Shown: positions 29,262 through 40,330, counted from the first letter of the stretch. The stretch: DNA of 64,000 bases from Corythucha ciliata (GCA_038030265.1 CM075941.1:60427952-60491951); one strand, 5' to 3'. Made by a program: numbers and translations. The notes: generated from the letters alone by a model not told the origin.

Positions 29262-30640
29262 ATTTCAGAATAACTGCAAAAAAATGAATTGGAGAAAGTA
29301 GGCCTGATTTGCAATCAAGAAGGCGAAATACACCATAGTCCGAAACTCAATAGTTTCCTAGATAATAATTTTCAAGCGTTTTTTAGGACGAACTTTTGGC
29401 GACGCCGGAATCGAAAATAACACATTTTTACTGATATAGGAATGACAGTTTCCGAGAGAATGAGTCCTTTTTATCACCATTACGTTTTAGTGCATCGTGA
29501 TTTATAGCGTTAACCATTTGCAAGAGAATTCCACACTGATGCACACTGTTGTTGTCCTGATAAAAATTTTGGCGCTCCATTTGTCAATTGAATCGCACCA
29601 CTGTAACTGAGATTTTCCTCCATTTGCCACGGCAACCTGCGCTGGCACAGTGCTTGTACAACATTTTCTGCCTCGAGAAATTAGACGGTGCAAGTAAACC
29701 TAACTAGGTTTAAACCGCAAGGGGGAAGAAATAATAGGGAGTTATTGCATAGACGTCTGACGCTTAACGTTTATGGTTATGTGACGTCACCTAAAGCGTA
29801 GCCGTTTGTATCGGTGGAAAAAGAGTTATTGCAAATAATAGTTGCGCTAAAATATGAACACATGGTAGGGCATAGATGCACTTAATTGCTTCAAACAGAT
29901 TAATAAAACACCCCTTCATACTGGTCTTTAAACGTTTGTGATTAACGCTTAAACTCAAAATCTGAATTTTACGCTTATGGTGCCGTCACATATAACCGTA
30001 AACGTTAAGCGTCAGACGGCTATGCAATAACTCCCTAATGATGAAGCTAGCTAAAAACTGCTCCATTTGAAGCCACACCACACCAGGGGCCGTATTCCGA
30101 AGCCGTGTGAAAATGCCGCAAAAAGCGGTTGCCATGGCGGGATAATGTTATTTCTTATTCTGCGTTCTTGGATCGCGCTTGAGGCATTTTTTCCCGACAG
30201 TTCAGAATAAGGCCCCAGGTGTTTACATGTTTATTGCCAGTGCAATGTCGTCACATACACTCCACCGTGCCAGTGAAGAGATGGCAAATGGGAAACGCTA
30301 TTGTGTTGACTTCTATCACAAAATTGAGCATTTTCCAGTTTGCGCAGCTTTGAACCGGTGTCGTGGTGATAAAAAATGGCTCATTCTCTCGGAAACTGTC
30401 ATTCCTAAAAGAAAAAAAAATGTGTTCTTTGCAAATTCGGCGCCAGAAAATCGTTTGGAAACGACAAAATCTCATTTTATTGAGAAAAGCGAGATACTGC
30501 TCTAAATAACGATTGAAAAATCATATCTCGGAAACTATTGATTTTCGGGCCATGATATATTTGGCTTTTTTGATTGCAAATAAATTCTACTTTAACCCAT
30601 TTTACTTTTTTGTAGTTATTCTGAAACACCCGTGTATACT
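29262..30640. mobile_element. Large foldback element (~1.4 kb) with ~250-290-bp diverged inverted arms
   Basis: The left arm begins GGGTATTTCAGAATAACTGC and the right arm ends with the complement of GGGTGTTTCAGAATAACTAC. Internal blocks such as GAAACTGTCATTCCT and CATTCTCTCGGAAAC recur in inverted order (29,440-29,470 versus 30,385-30,410). There is no transposase. Flanks are TA-rich. A smaller MITE (29,737-30,035) lies in the loop. Confidence 0.7.
29737..30035. mobile_element. MITE nested in foldback element (299 bp, TA target)
   Basis: The termini GGGAGTTATTGCATAG and CTATGCAATAACTCCC are perfect complements. Similarity continues through GACGCTTAACGTTTA for ~55 bp per side. TA dinucleotides flank both ends (29,735-29,736 and 30,036-30,037), as for Tc1/mariner-type MITEs. 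Confidence 0.85.
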
Positions 30641-30711
30641 TACATGCGTTTAACACAATTAATTGATGTTAATTATGTATTTTCTTGTTTTCCGGGAACT
30701 GATTAGCACAA

Positions 30712-30945
30712 ATGGACGAAAAAGAGGAAGCAGGCTTTTCTTTCAAGATCTTCCAAACTATTGAAAAGGGGGAGTTGAAAATTATAGCAGTTCCATCTAT
30801 ACGGGAGAAAGACGGATTGCTTTTTTGGCCACCTAAAAGCGCCAAGATCAATGCTTTCAAAAAGCCCGGAAATCCAGGAGATGACTGGACCAAATTTCCC
30901 TGCGCCACACTATCACGTCACATCACAGACAAAAGTGAAAAATGA
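30712..30945 (+). CDS. Possible N-terminal exon of a transposon-associated insect protein
   Basis: This 77-codon frame reads FKIFQTIEKGELKIIAVPSI, LLFWPPKSAKINAFKKP and DDWTKFPCATLSRHI. The VPs.....WPP.......p...W pattern recalls the N-terminal domain of insect proteins with DUF4806-type tails, which are often repeated in genomes. A donor-like CAG|GTGAGT lies at 30,955-30,963, just after the stop. The assignment is from memory of the motif and weak; no downstream exon was found. Confidence 0.3.
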   Translation: MDEKEEAGFSFKIFQTIEKGELKIIAVPSIREKDGLLFWPPKSAKINAFKKPGNPGDDWTKFPCATLSRHITDKSEK

Positions 30946-31012
30946 TTTGTTAATCAGGTGAGTCGAAGAGAAGCTTCTATAGCGTATGCTACAGAGGCTT
31001 TATGAAGAAAGA

Positions 31013-31723
31013 TAAAGCTTGCTGTAAGCAGTCTAAAAGAAGTCTAATGGATGTCCACTTCCATAAGACTTCTTTAAAAATAGTCCTGGAACTAACCTAA
31101 TTTCTTCCCACGGCTTCGGTTACATTGACTAAGGGAAGAGCAACAGAAGTTCAAATATGAATGGTGAAGCCTTTCCGAAGCTCATTGGAAATTGAAATCA
31201 TTTTCCGCTGTAACACCTGTCGGTATAACTTCCATAATGCTTTACAGAAGTCATTAAAGAAGTTCCAGTTTCGGTAGTATACTTCTGCACCGAAGCTCTA
31301 CACAAATTTTAAGGAAGCTCTAACCTACACGATCTTCGCTTATACCGGAGTTCTTGTGAAACTTGGGTAAAGCTTGCTGCAAGCATTCTAAAAGAAGTCT
31401 AATGGATGTCCACTTCCATAAGGCTTCTTTAAAAATAGTCCTGGAACTAACCTAATTTCTTCCCACTGCTTCGGTTACATTGGCTGAGGGAAGAGCAACA
31501 GAAGTTCAAATATGAATGGTGAAGCCTTTCCGAAGCTCATTGGAAATTGAAATCATGTCCCGCTGTTAAACCTGTCAGTATAACTTCCATAATGCTTTAC
31601 ACAAGTCATTAAAGAAGTTCCAGCTTCGATAGTATACTTCTTCTGCATCGAAGCTCTACACAAATTTTAAGGAAGCTCAAACCTACACGATCTTCGCTTA
31701 CCGGAGCTCTTGTGTTACTTGGG
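31013..31723. repeat. Tandem duplication, 2 x ~355 bp
   Basis: Unit 1 starts TAAAGCTTGCTGTAAGCA at 31,013 and unit 2 starts TAAAGCTTGCTGCAAGCA at 31,368. Both contain the same blocks in order with about 95% identity by eye, ending ...GTGAAACTTGGG and GTGTTACTTGGG. There is no open frame. Many AGAAGT/AAGCTTC elements are internally repeated. Confidence 0.9.
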
Positions 31724-31770
31724 CAGACATCCACAGTACTAGCTGCCTTACCACTCCAAACACTCGCGTC

Positions 31771-33549
31771 TCAATTTATGAGTTTTTGGTATTTGAATTT
31801 TACAGTCATGCAGTCTATGAGAAATACTCGGGTTACTCTTCCAAAAATGATATCATTTTCTTCCCCCATTGTTCCCACAGACAAAATGCTGCCTTTCGTG
31901 TAAAAGGTCCCTTTAACTTTTACCCAAGATACGGGTTGCAAGTGATGGCTATTTAAATTCAAGGACAGTGAGTTTAAGACTTCTAGACTTGTTTCTGGAG
32001 TTACATTGGTTTTTTTCCCTGATTCTATCAAGTTCTGTGTGCTGGGGTTAGAAAACAACGAAACTAACTGGTTGGTGCATCATGGCTAGCGACTTAGGAA
32101 TGTTTATTTTATTCATGGATGCCCTAGCGTACATCTTCGAAAGCCTATGTTTGGCTTCGAAACGCATCGACCACAAATTGACCAAAGGCCCGTATTTCTC
32201 GGCCATTAACGGGTAGTGTAGTAGGAAATGAAACTTTGGCCTCAACTTATTTTTAGACAACGACAAATACAATTCATTGTGCTCACTTATTAAAGTTCGA
32301 AGTAGATCGTTCTGATCATTGGATGAAGTTTTGCACATTGAGATGTCCAGCATTTTCCTAAAAGAGAAATAAAGGGCCCAGGCTGGTTCATCGTTTGGAA
32401 CTAAATTACCTACTAAAATGCCGAAATATCTCACTAATACTATCATTTCCGAAGCCGATTGCTTGATAGTCTCTTGTTTCAAGTGGTCCATTGTTATTGG
32501 ACAAGGTGCACTCCCTTGGTCTGGTCCGTAATCGAACGCAAATATTAGGTCGTTTAATACTTCAAGGGAAAAAAGCTGTAAATCTTTCGACAAATAATAA
32601 ATGAGAAACGACATAACGTACTTCGCTGTTCCTTCGTAAATGTCGTGCATTATGTCAACGCCTGTGCCGTTAAAAATATCAAAACCTTTAATTTCGTGCC
32701 ACACACATTTTTCTTTTATTCCATACTCTGATAAGGTTCTTCCATGCCCATCTGAAGATGTCAGAAGGGATTTGTCTTCGAAGCACATAGTTTCTAAATC
32801 ATGTTTCTTTACAGTGCAAATTCTACAAGGAAAATTGGAAGAGAAACTTTCAAAAAATCCTGTTATTTGATACATACCTAGGTTATCTCCCACAATTACT
32901 TATAGGTCAAATTATAATTAATTATAGGTCAAAATAAATTTTACCCGAATAGTTGGGAAGGTCAAAATGGATTCCTTCAGAAATTAGAAAATTGATTTCG
33001 TCAATGATTGGTTTAAATATCACAGCATTTCCAAACTTCGATCGATCTGAAGAGTGAACAAGAAGAGGCAAAACAAAATTTTAACAAGTAGATTTACGAG
33101 TAGAAGTACGACTTAATTTCCGAGGGGGAAGGGCCGGAAGCTACAACGAATGGCTGTAAAGTAATTCCTAGTTTTTCGACCTTTTCTTTTCTCTTCGACA
33201 CGGCGTCCTGAACGAGTCCGTCAGTTTTCACAAGCGAGATGAAGCTCTGCAGTGACTCTGACTTGCTAGGCCGCCAAGTCCCTTTTTTCTTTTTCAAATT
33301 AATAGCTAGTAGAAGATATGGTAGGCACAGCAAAGCCCCTAAGTTTTTTGCGTCTTCCGAACCTGTTGGGAAAATAAAAAATAAATCGTGCATAAGTCTG
33401 TAGCCGTAGGAGCCTACATCGTCTGTCTTCCCTCGTTGAGGTTCGTCAAAAACGGACCGGTTTTGGCTGCTCGCCATCTTCAGCATTTGGTTTCCCAAAT
33501 GGTTCCCCCACGTATTCTTCCCAGAAAGTCCGGACCAAATACGAAACAC
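31771..33549 (-). pseudogene. CACTA/Tnp2-like transposase-derived gene remnant (unclassified)
   Basis: The main exon (32,893-32,048) reads GDNLGMYQITGFFESFSSNF PCRIC, GVDIMHDIYEGTAKYVMSF, a D/G block (FDYGPDQG), HFLLHYPLMAEKYGPL and WSMRFEAKHRLSKM. These blocks recur together in many metazoan repeat proteins and resemble Tnp2-type CACTA transposases (H.l.HYP...GP....W...FE..H). A short C-terminal block follows at 31,771-32,058 (WVKVKGTFYTKGSI ... IIFGRVTRVF) and an upstream block at 33,094-33,549. The blocks are in different frames, separated either by introns or lesions. No CACTA termini were found, so the superfamily stays tentative. Confidence 0.5.
33385..33490 (-). repeat. ~100-bp exon-like repeat shared with 62,285-62,390
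   Basis: Both copies code on the minus strand for MASS-[QR]-NR then PQRGKTD-x-VGSYGY, with synonymous and non-synonymous differences. In one copy it adjoins the CACTA-like remnant, in the other the tail of Gypsy-C, so it is a mobile or captured segment. Confidence 0.7.
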
Positions 33550-33960
33550 CCACCTCGGGTTCTACAGGAAAGCCCGGTTTCCCCGTGTCCCTGGAGCAAT
33601 AGATTGCACTCACGTAAAGGTGTTAAAATCCCCTGGTGAGTTGTAAATTACACCCTTCATGACGAATTCGTCTCATTTCATAATTTCTAGGTGGCATGAA
33701 TGCGGAAATTTTTCGAAATAGAAAAGGCTACTTTTCAATAAATGTCCAGTGCATATGCAACGCTAACATGGAGTTCACGGACGTAGTAGGGTGATTCTCC
33801 CAAAATGGCAGAATTTCATGTACTCTTTTTCCAAGATATTTTCTTCAGATTTACGGTCCCATTTTTTTACTAGGTGACTACTAGACATCCCATATCACAA
33901 TCCTGAAGTGGGCACGCATAGAAATCAACAGATGATTTTATATTGTTTTTTTTTAATTTT

Positions 33961-33998
33961 CAAGCCGCAGGGGACTGGTTTTTGTGCCAGGGGACTGG
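33961..33998. repeat. Left subterminal CCAGGGGACTGG pair
   Basis: Two copies (GCAGGGGACTGG at ~33,967 and CCAGGGGACTGG at ~33,985), about 175-200 bp inside the left end. The motif is nearly self-complementary (CCAGTCCCCTGG). Confidence 0.8.
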
Positions 33999-34567
33999 TA
34001 AATGCTTAGAAATTGTTGATAATTCCAACGATATCAGCAGGCAAAAGTCAACCATAGGGGTATAATATTGGTCTCTTGATCATTGGGTACCTAGGGACCT
34101 ACTGCTAAAAAAAAATAAAAATGAAAATAAATGATGAGAAGTTCAAAATTATAATTTTATTTATAAACAGCAAACAAAAATACGTACGTAAAAAAAAAAT
34201 GTACGTTTAAAACTTAAAAAATACTGGCGTACTAAACTTACAAAACACTTCCTTTTGCTATCTAGAATTTATAAAAAAACATAATTAAACTTTGAAAATA
34301 GGAAAGTACGTTAGTAAAAATTTCCTCAAATATACAAAACATAAATTAAACTTTGAAAACAGGAAGGTACGTTGGTACTCCTAAAACAGTCTTTTCATCG
34401 ACTACAATTTTTTGGATGAGGTAACTTGCAGTCTTTCTGGTAGGCAGTTATAAATATCACATGCCATATAATAATTTTGTAAATTATACGTGATATGAGA
34501 AAAATATCAACTTAATAATAACAGGAACTCGTTTCATAAGGTACAAAGTAGATTTATTTTGGAGAGA

Positions 34568-37368
34568 TCAACGCATGTGAAATGAAGAGAGATCATCATT
34601 TGGAAATAGGAACCTACCTCTTCCAAGTTCCATTGGGAGAGAGAGGGTCATGACAACGTCACCAAACGTTATGCAGGAAATATCTCTCACTGAAGGAAAA
34701 ACAAAATAGTTGCTTTTATTTCTGAGAAAATCCACGTCATAGTCATCAGGAGAATATTTGTATACAACTTTCCCAATGTAGCAGAAAAACTGTTTTTTTC
34801 CAATAAAGCGGACGACAACGAAGTCACCAACGTCTGGCTTACGGGGCGGAGATGGAGAAAAATAAGGGGCGGAGTTAGTGGTTGAATCCTGAAAAAAAAA
34901 AAAAAATCAAGAGTGACCTAAATTTCAGAAGGCACAACAAACAGAAGGGCCCAACAAACAGAAGGAGGGCACAACAAACACAAGGGGGGGGGGTATTCAA
35001 CAGAAGGCATTCAACAAACAGTAGACAATATCTTTGGGTTAAGTACTCCAAGTATTTAGATCTAGGTACTCACATTATCATGAACTGAGACTTGACACAT
35101 GACCAGTGGATTGGGTCCTTCTCCATCCTCTTCTTGGGGCTGTTCATTTTGTGAATTCACATGGTGAGTTCCCACAAAGGAATTACAGCCCTGGCAGCTG
35201 GAATCTGGTGTTGTGCAAAAGCAGCTCAGCCCTTTTATGGTGAGTTCGAGTGGGTTGGAGGCCCTGTACACAGCTTGGTGCACTTTCATGGTTCCGGGAA
35301 AGGATTTTATAAGAGAAGTTGGAATAACTGATCTCATTTCTGAAATGTCATCTGCGTCAATAGTGATGATGCTCACACTTCGAGTGTTGTTTCTTATTCC
35401 TTCTACAAATGCTTCAAAACTTCCTATGTCTTTTCCCTGTGCAACCAGTTTATCTGCTGTTCTTTTAAGAACCCCACCCACGCCATCTGGGGCGCCTTTC
35501 CCGTGACCAGCTTCTTGGTAATTCCACGTGGCTCTGCTCAAATGTGGGAAATGTTCCTTGAGACTGCAGGCTAGCAAATGAAAAATTGTTTTGTTCCTGT
35601 ACTGGGAAGTTGGGCCGTCACTCAAGAAATGCAGTATACTGAATTGCTCATTCTGCCCCTTCAGGAAATCGAAAATTGGGATCAAGTGAGCCCATATAGC
35701 CTCAGCATCATGGTCTAGACATTTCGATAATGTGCACAAACATTTCTTCATCACGGGGGAATAAGCATTATTTCTGTAGTACACAACTACAGTGTGCATA
35801 GAATATTGTTCTCTGCTGCCTCCAAAGTGAAACGATTGCACTTCCTGTGAGAATTTCATAGTGTAATTCTCACTGAAGTCTACATGAATTAGGCACTCAT
35901 TTGGCTGAAGTTGCTTCTTCAGTTTAGAAATATTGAAATGCTGATGCCTCGCATTCCCCTCATGAATAAGGAAAGAAGTTACCATTTCCCCAAACGAGTT
36001 TACGAGCTCATACAAAGAGGTGATCAGACGTTCTTTTTTGATTTTTTTGGCAGTTTTGGTTTTCCCGCTCTTCCTGTCGACAAAGGATTCTTTTTTTGTA
36101 AGCCATTGAAAGTAAGTCACTTCACGTGCACCATCAAATTGAGAAAACAACACTTCTTTGTTTTTACATTGCGTGCAATTTCTGTAAAGGCAATCACTTT
36201 TTGGAAATGCGCAACAAACTTGGTCCACATAAGCTTGGGTTGTTTTCGCTGGAATCACTTTGTGACGGTACAAAGCGTCAACAACGAACGAAAAGTTGGT
36301 ATGTGTTACACAAGCACAAGTGTCAATTGTTTTCTGAGTTGGGAGGACTACCCAAAACGGTCGAAGTCTGCAGAATGACGCATAAGATACCTTGATATGG
36401 ACAGTATCTATGAAATTTTTGTAAAGATTTTTGAGTGTGTCACACAAATATCTTTTTTGCTTTTTTACCTTTTTATAAGTGACGAAGTCTTTTTTCCCAG
36501 GGCAACACCGACTGACGTGGTCTTGTTCGAAGAAATCCTGAGTTACTTTGCGTACTGCTGCACTTATTTTTCCTAGGCGACGAACCATGACTTTGTTGTT
36601 GGAAAAGCGAGCTCTGCGAAGCAAGAATGCATTGTGGAAGTCCTTATCTGTTGTTGAAATCCGATATTTCTTGAGAAGTTTTTGGCTTGACAATAGGATC
36701 TTCAAAGCCACCTTCGACTTTTTTGATGTCGTATTTTTGTAGATCTTTTTTAACTCTTCCGTCACAGTTTCACCAAAAAGGAGCTTCCGACGTATTTCTC
36801 TCTTGTTCCCATGCTTCATCATTGAGTCTACTCTTTTTCTAGGAGAAAATGTTGTCGATGGTTGCTTGGAAGAAGAAGCCCTTTGGTATTTTTTCTTGTA
36901 CCTCTCCACAAGTGTCTTCAGTTTCTTATTTTCTGCATGTAGTTTGAGGTTTTCCCTATTCAGTTTTGTCCTGGCTCTCCTAGTTCTCTTCCTTCCAGAA
37001 GCTCTGCGACTTTCAGCAAGCGTTGGTACAGCTTGAACTTGACGAGGGCCGTCTGGACTCTGACTTGGGGTCGTTGGTGGAGATCCATTCTCCAAAAATA
37101 TTGACAGGCGTACTTGTTCTTTCTTCTTCTTAGCACGAGCCGCATCCCATTTCTTCCTATTTTTCCGAGTCAGTCGTAGTTCTCTGGGGGTCATTTCTGC
37201 TACCAATTTTCTTTTCTTATTTGCTCTTTTTATTGCATATTTTTGCCGTTCTTTCAACTTCTGTTCTTCCCATTTAGAAGGATCACTCTTGAGGCGAGCA
37301 TACCTCCTCCGCTCAGCTTCACGTTTCTTCCTCAATGCCTCTTCTCTCGTTTGTTTTTTTGGCGCCAT
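34568..37368 (-). CDS. Apparently intact two-exon DDE-like transposase (871 aa) of the 4.5-kb element
   Basis: Exon 1 (37,368-35,074, 765 codons) starts MAPKKQTREEALRKKREAER with a long basic, coiled-coil-like N-terminus (residues ~1-185), then a conserved region. Candidate catalytic residues are Asp in LIHVDFSENY (~510), Asp in HFLSDGPTSQYRNK (~600) and Glu or Asp in YQEAGHGKGAPDGVGG (~635). A Cys cluster near 400 (VCCAFPKSDCLYRNCTQC) and another near 735 (CFCTTPDSSCQGC) may bind metal. A phase-0 intron (34,889-35,073; AAT|GTGAGT ... TTTTTCAG|GAT) leads to exon 2 (34,888-34,568, 106 codons) with GDFVVVRFIGKK, a beta-rich C-terminal module similar in pattern to that of the Tigger protein in this window. 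There are no stops or frameshifts. Splicing is inferred. Confidence 0.85.
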
Positions 37369-37488
37369 TATTGACCCCTGAAACCGATGAGGACAGGAAT
37401 TAGCTACTTTTTACCTCAGAATCAGATTCACCACTCTCAAAGACCCCCATATCCTAATTTTTAGCATCATTAAACATCAAATTTCCAG

Positions 37489-38103
37489 TCCCCTGAAATT
37501 TATCCAGTCCCCTGGCTTTTTAAAAACCAGGATTTACAGGGGACTGGGTACCAGGGGACTGGAAATTCATCTGTAATATCAATATAAAACTATTAGGTTA
37601 AGAGATAAAAAAATTTCTTCTTCACAGCTTAATATTTACTCTGTGGGTGATAACTTAAAGATCAAAATTTCAAAATTCACTTACTTGGTAGTGGAGAAAA
37701 TTGTTCCAGGGGACTGGCACGGTAAAAAAATACACTCACAATTTGTCCACTTCACATTCTCCCACAAGGGCTAAAGAGCAACTGACGGGAGAACTGCCAG
37801 TGGGGAAATATGGTGGGAGGATCAGTGTTGCCAAAGGCAGCAAAAATTTCCCATCTGCCTCTCTCCAGTTGGCGGGATATTCAAAACCTTTTTGTCCAGG
37901 GGACTGGGCTAAAATGTTGGGGACACGTACTATTTTGCGAGTGCATTCGCTCAAAGAGAGTGGAACCGCATGTGCTTTGGGGAATCATGACTTGACATGG
38001 TAGTGATAGTACCCAGAAAGAATTAACTCAGTAACTCAATCTCCCTAGCTGCTGTCTTCCATCAAAGCTCATAACCTAGGTCCAGGGACATACCAGGGGA
38101 CTG
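37489..38103. repeat. Right subterminal CCAGGGGACTGG array
   Basis: At least seven copies in both orientations between 37,489 and 38,103, some only ~15-20 bp apart (37,489-37,562), others spaced at ~37,707, 37,897 and 38,092. With the left pair this gives about nine sites. They probably bind the element's transposase and may also sit in its promoter, since the array lies just upstream of the minus-strand start at 37,368. The role is inferred. Confidence 0.8.
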
Positions 38104-38645
38104 GGATTTTGACATTTCAACGGAATGTATATGTAGGAAATCATTAGCACTGAACATCATTCAATAGGTGATTTGATACTCCTTATCATACTGTATGCTC
38201 AGGTTTTTTTAAATGTAAGCCACACCAACCCTTTCAGAGAAAATCGTTCGGGACTGAAATTCTGCCATTTTGGGAGAATCACCCAGTAGCGAGGTGGCCA
38301 GGAAGTTCACATGATTCGCATAAATTTAGCAACTGCTACCGCAGAGCTCTATTCGAGCAGGGGACGTATGGCGATTCTGTCCTTCTGGGAGACAGTGGAT
38401 ATGCGTTTAAGAGTTACATGATGACCCCACTTGACCAGTGTTGCTCGCTAGCTGAGCAATTATACAACGAATCTCAGATCCGCAGTAGGAATGTTATCGA
38501 GCGCACTTTCGGGTTGTGGAAGAGGCGATTTCCGGCGATTGGCCTGGGTTTGCGCGTAAATTTGGAGAATTGCTTCCCAATAATCGTAGCTACCACTGTT
38601 TTGCATAACATTGCTCGCCGAGCCAGTGAACAGAACGCCCCCTGA

Positions 38646-39085
38646 CGATACTGAACTTGTATTACACGCACCTTGGGATGTCAATCCTTGCTCAAGAAAA
38701 CCTATCTGATGATCCTGTGATTAGTTCATTTGCCGCTGAAAATCGGTCAAGGAGAGAAAATCCTAATCATCACCAACGTCGCGTTTTGGAACTTTGCCAG
38801 GTGATTGGAGTGCCACGACGTTCAGCGTCATAACATTACTGTATTCTATTTTTTTGCAGCTTGGCATCGCGTTGATTCCAGGGCCCAAAATTTGATCATT
38901 TTAAGAAAGGGAACTGTATTCTCTTATATGAAATAATTATAGAAAACGATCCAGGGATTTTCAAACATTTTGACTGTCCTCACAACATTGTGGATTGTTG
39001 GTCCTCCACGACATGACCAGAACTGAACAACTTCGTTGATTTTGAAATGACAAACTATAATTAAAAACCATTTACTATTTCTCCA
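38646..39085. other. Harbinger-B intergenic region
   Basis: Between the convergent transposase and accessory genes. No gene seen. Confidence 0.4.
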
Positions 39086-40020
39086 ACTCTTTCTAGAGAA
39101 TGCGCAGTTTTACTCTTTCTTGTGCCAAAAGTTTTTCCTGCTGAACTTTTATTGTCTCCTGCTGCTCCCGAAGACCGGTTATTTTTATATTTGAGGAGTG
39201 CTCCTCGCTGGCTTGACTCAATGCTTCCTCCAGAGCCTGCATCCTCTTCTGCCCAATAGGATCGGTTTGAGGAGCAGGTCTCTTTCTACCACTTCTCTGG
39301 GAAGTCGCTGTCGCCTTGGGCTCTTCCGGAGGGGGGGGGGGACTGAATTATTTCTTCGTCTTCCTCTAGCCGTAATACTTCATTACGGGGGGTTCTAAGC
39401 ATTGGGGCGGTAAACTGGCTCCAATCGCATGACTGTACAATAACCTGTAACGAAATAAAACTCATGAGTTTTTGTCGACCCAATGCGCACAAGCGATATA
39501 CGTACTTAAACTGGAATCATCTGGAATATCGACGACCAGATCTGCCCTACCAGTCTCCGAGGCGCTAGGCTCCACCGACTCCGATATTCTTATGCCTCCT
39601 GTTAACAAATTGCCGCAGGTCCACAACGTGGTACTTGGTAAGATAAAGGCACAGCAAGGGGCGTACCAATCACGGAGCGGTCGCTGTCGAGCACAGTGTT
39701 AAATCCCTCGACGTTTGTTCGTAACAAATCTACTACCCTCTGTGTCAAAGAGTCCGTGGACACTTGGCTGGCTGTGCCTCCACCTGTCCGTACATCAGAA
39801 GGGTAAATTAATCAAGGACCGAAGGTATTAACAACTGCGACTTTACCTGTAGCTAATCTGTTTCGATTTTCGTCTTTTATTGCCGCCTTGGCCCTTTTTT
39901 CAAATTATCTCAAAGTGTCTTTAAGACGGTCGCGTTTCGTGCCGTATACTGCGTGGACGCACTGAATTCTTCGGCAATTGTTTGCCACTTTGAATTCTTG
40001 AGTTTCGTGTTCACCGCTTA
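39086..40020 (-). pseudogene. Harbinger-B Myb/SANT-like accessory protein
   Basis: From the right, the minus strand reads LKNSKWQTIAEEFSA, then after a frame change NLKKRAKAAIKDENRNRLAT, ending at a donor near 39,850. After an intron it continues TGGGTASQVSTDSL with TQRVVDLL. After another, starting at the acceptor TTCGTTACAG (39,446), comes an acidic/proline-rich stretch. The W..IA..F ... NLKK.AK...A ... TGGG order matches Myb/SANT-like proteins (MSANTD type) encoded beside Harbinger transposases, where they bind TIRs and help import the transposase. A stop in the SANT part and frame changes show decay. The orientation opposite to the transposase is typical. Confidence 0.6.
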
Positions 40021-40067
40021 CCGTTTTTACACCGTTTTTACACCGCTTACCGAAATGCACCGTTTTT

Positions 40068-40330
40068 AGTGCATTTCATTAAAAAAATGCACTATTGGTC
40101 TCGCCCTGATGGTCGAACATATGGGTTGCGATACTTTTTTTTTTTCACGTTTCAGGACCCCTAGATCACGAATCCGAGGTCGGTTCAATTTGATATATAT
40201 ATATATATTAATGGCCCTTTTTTGTTAGCACGATCACGGTCGCAATTTTCTACCTAGGGCAACCAAATTTGGTCTAAAAATCAATAAGCGTGAATGTCTC
40301 GGACGAGTTCGTGATCCAGATGAATCGGTT
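40068..40330. repeat. Dispersed hairpin/(TA)n repeat, copy 2
   Basis: The hairpin AGTGCATTTCATT...AAATGCACT (40,068-40,092), then ATTGGTCTCG, a T-run, CACGTTTCAGGACC, (TA)n at 40,191-40,208 and TTGTTAGCACGAT recur in the same order as at 24,889-25,060. Only the head of the downstream unit is present. Confidence 0.75.

Larger units (their letters stand above)
33789..38284 (-). mobile_element. 4,496-bp DNA transposon with ~30-bp perfect TIRs, 4-bp TSD AGTA, Sola-like candidate
   Basis: Left terminus GGGTGATTCTCCCAAAATGG and right terminus its exact complement; the match extends to ~30 bp with no mismatch seen. AGTA flanks both ends (33,785-33,788 and 38,285-38,288). Removing the element and one AGTA restores the Harbinger-B reading frame, proving the boundaries. 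The element encodes one two-exon protein of 871 aa and carries clustered CCAGGGGACTGG motifs at both sides. A 4-bp duplication and GGG termini are known for some Sola elements, but I cannot confirm that superfamily by sequence. Confidence 0.92.
33569..38645 (+). pseudogene. Harbinger-B transposase (HARBI1-like), split by the 4.5-kb element
   Basis: Exon part 1 reads KARFPRVPGAIDCTHVKVLK with catalytic Asp in AIDCTHV. A 55-bp intron (33,636-33,690, GTGAGT...TTTCTAG) follows. Part 2 reads NAEIFRNRKGYFSINVQ and FTDVV, is interrupted at 33,788, and resumes at 38,289 in frame as ARWPGSSHDSHKFSN, GDSGYAFKSYMMTPL (second Asp), NVIERTFGLWKRRF (catalytic Glu) and TVLHNIARR. Codons on both sides of the insertion join in frame when one copy of the AGTA duplication is removed. 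The N-terminal exon is missing: sequence changes near 33,545-33,565 to another repeat. This is PIF/Harbinger DDE_4-type transposase. Confidence 0.88.

Noticed and set aside
31771..33549. A host gene encoding a conserved protein
   Set aside because: Blocks recur in repeat-encoded proteins, frames are broken and a shared repeat segment lies in the upstream exon.
35911..36378. A plus-strand 155-codon frame inside the 4.5-kb element
   Set aside because: Antisense to the conserved DDE-like transposase; no domain.
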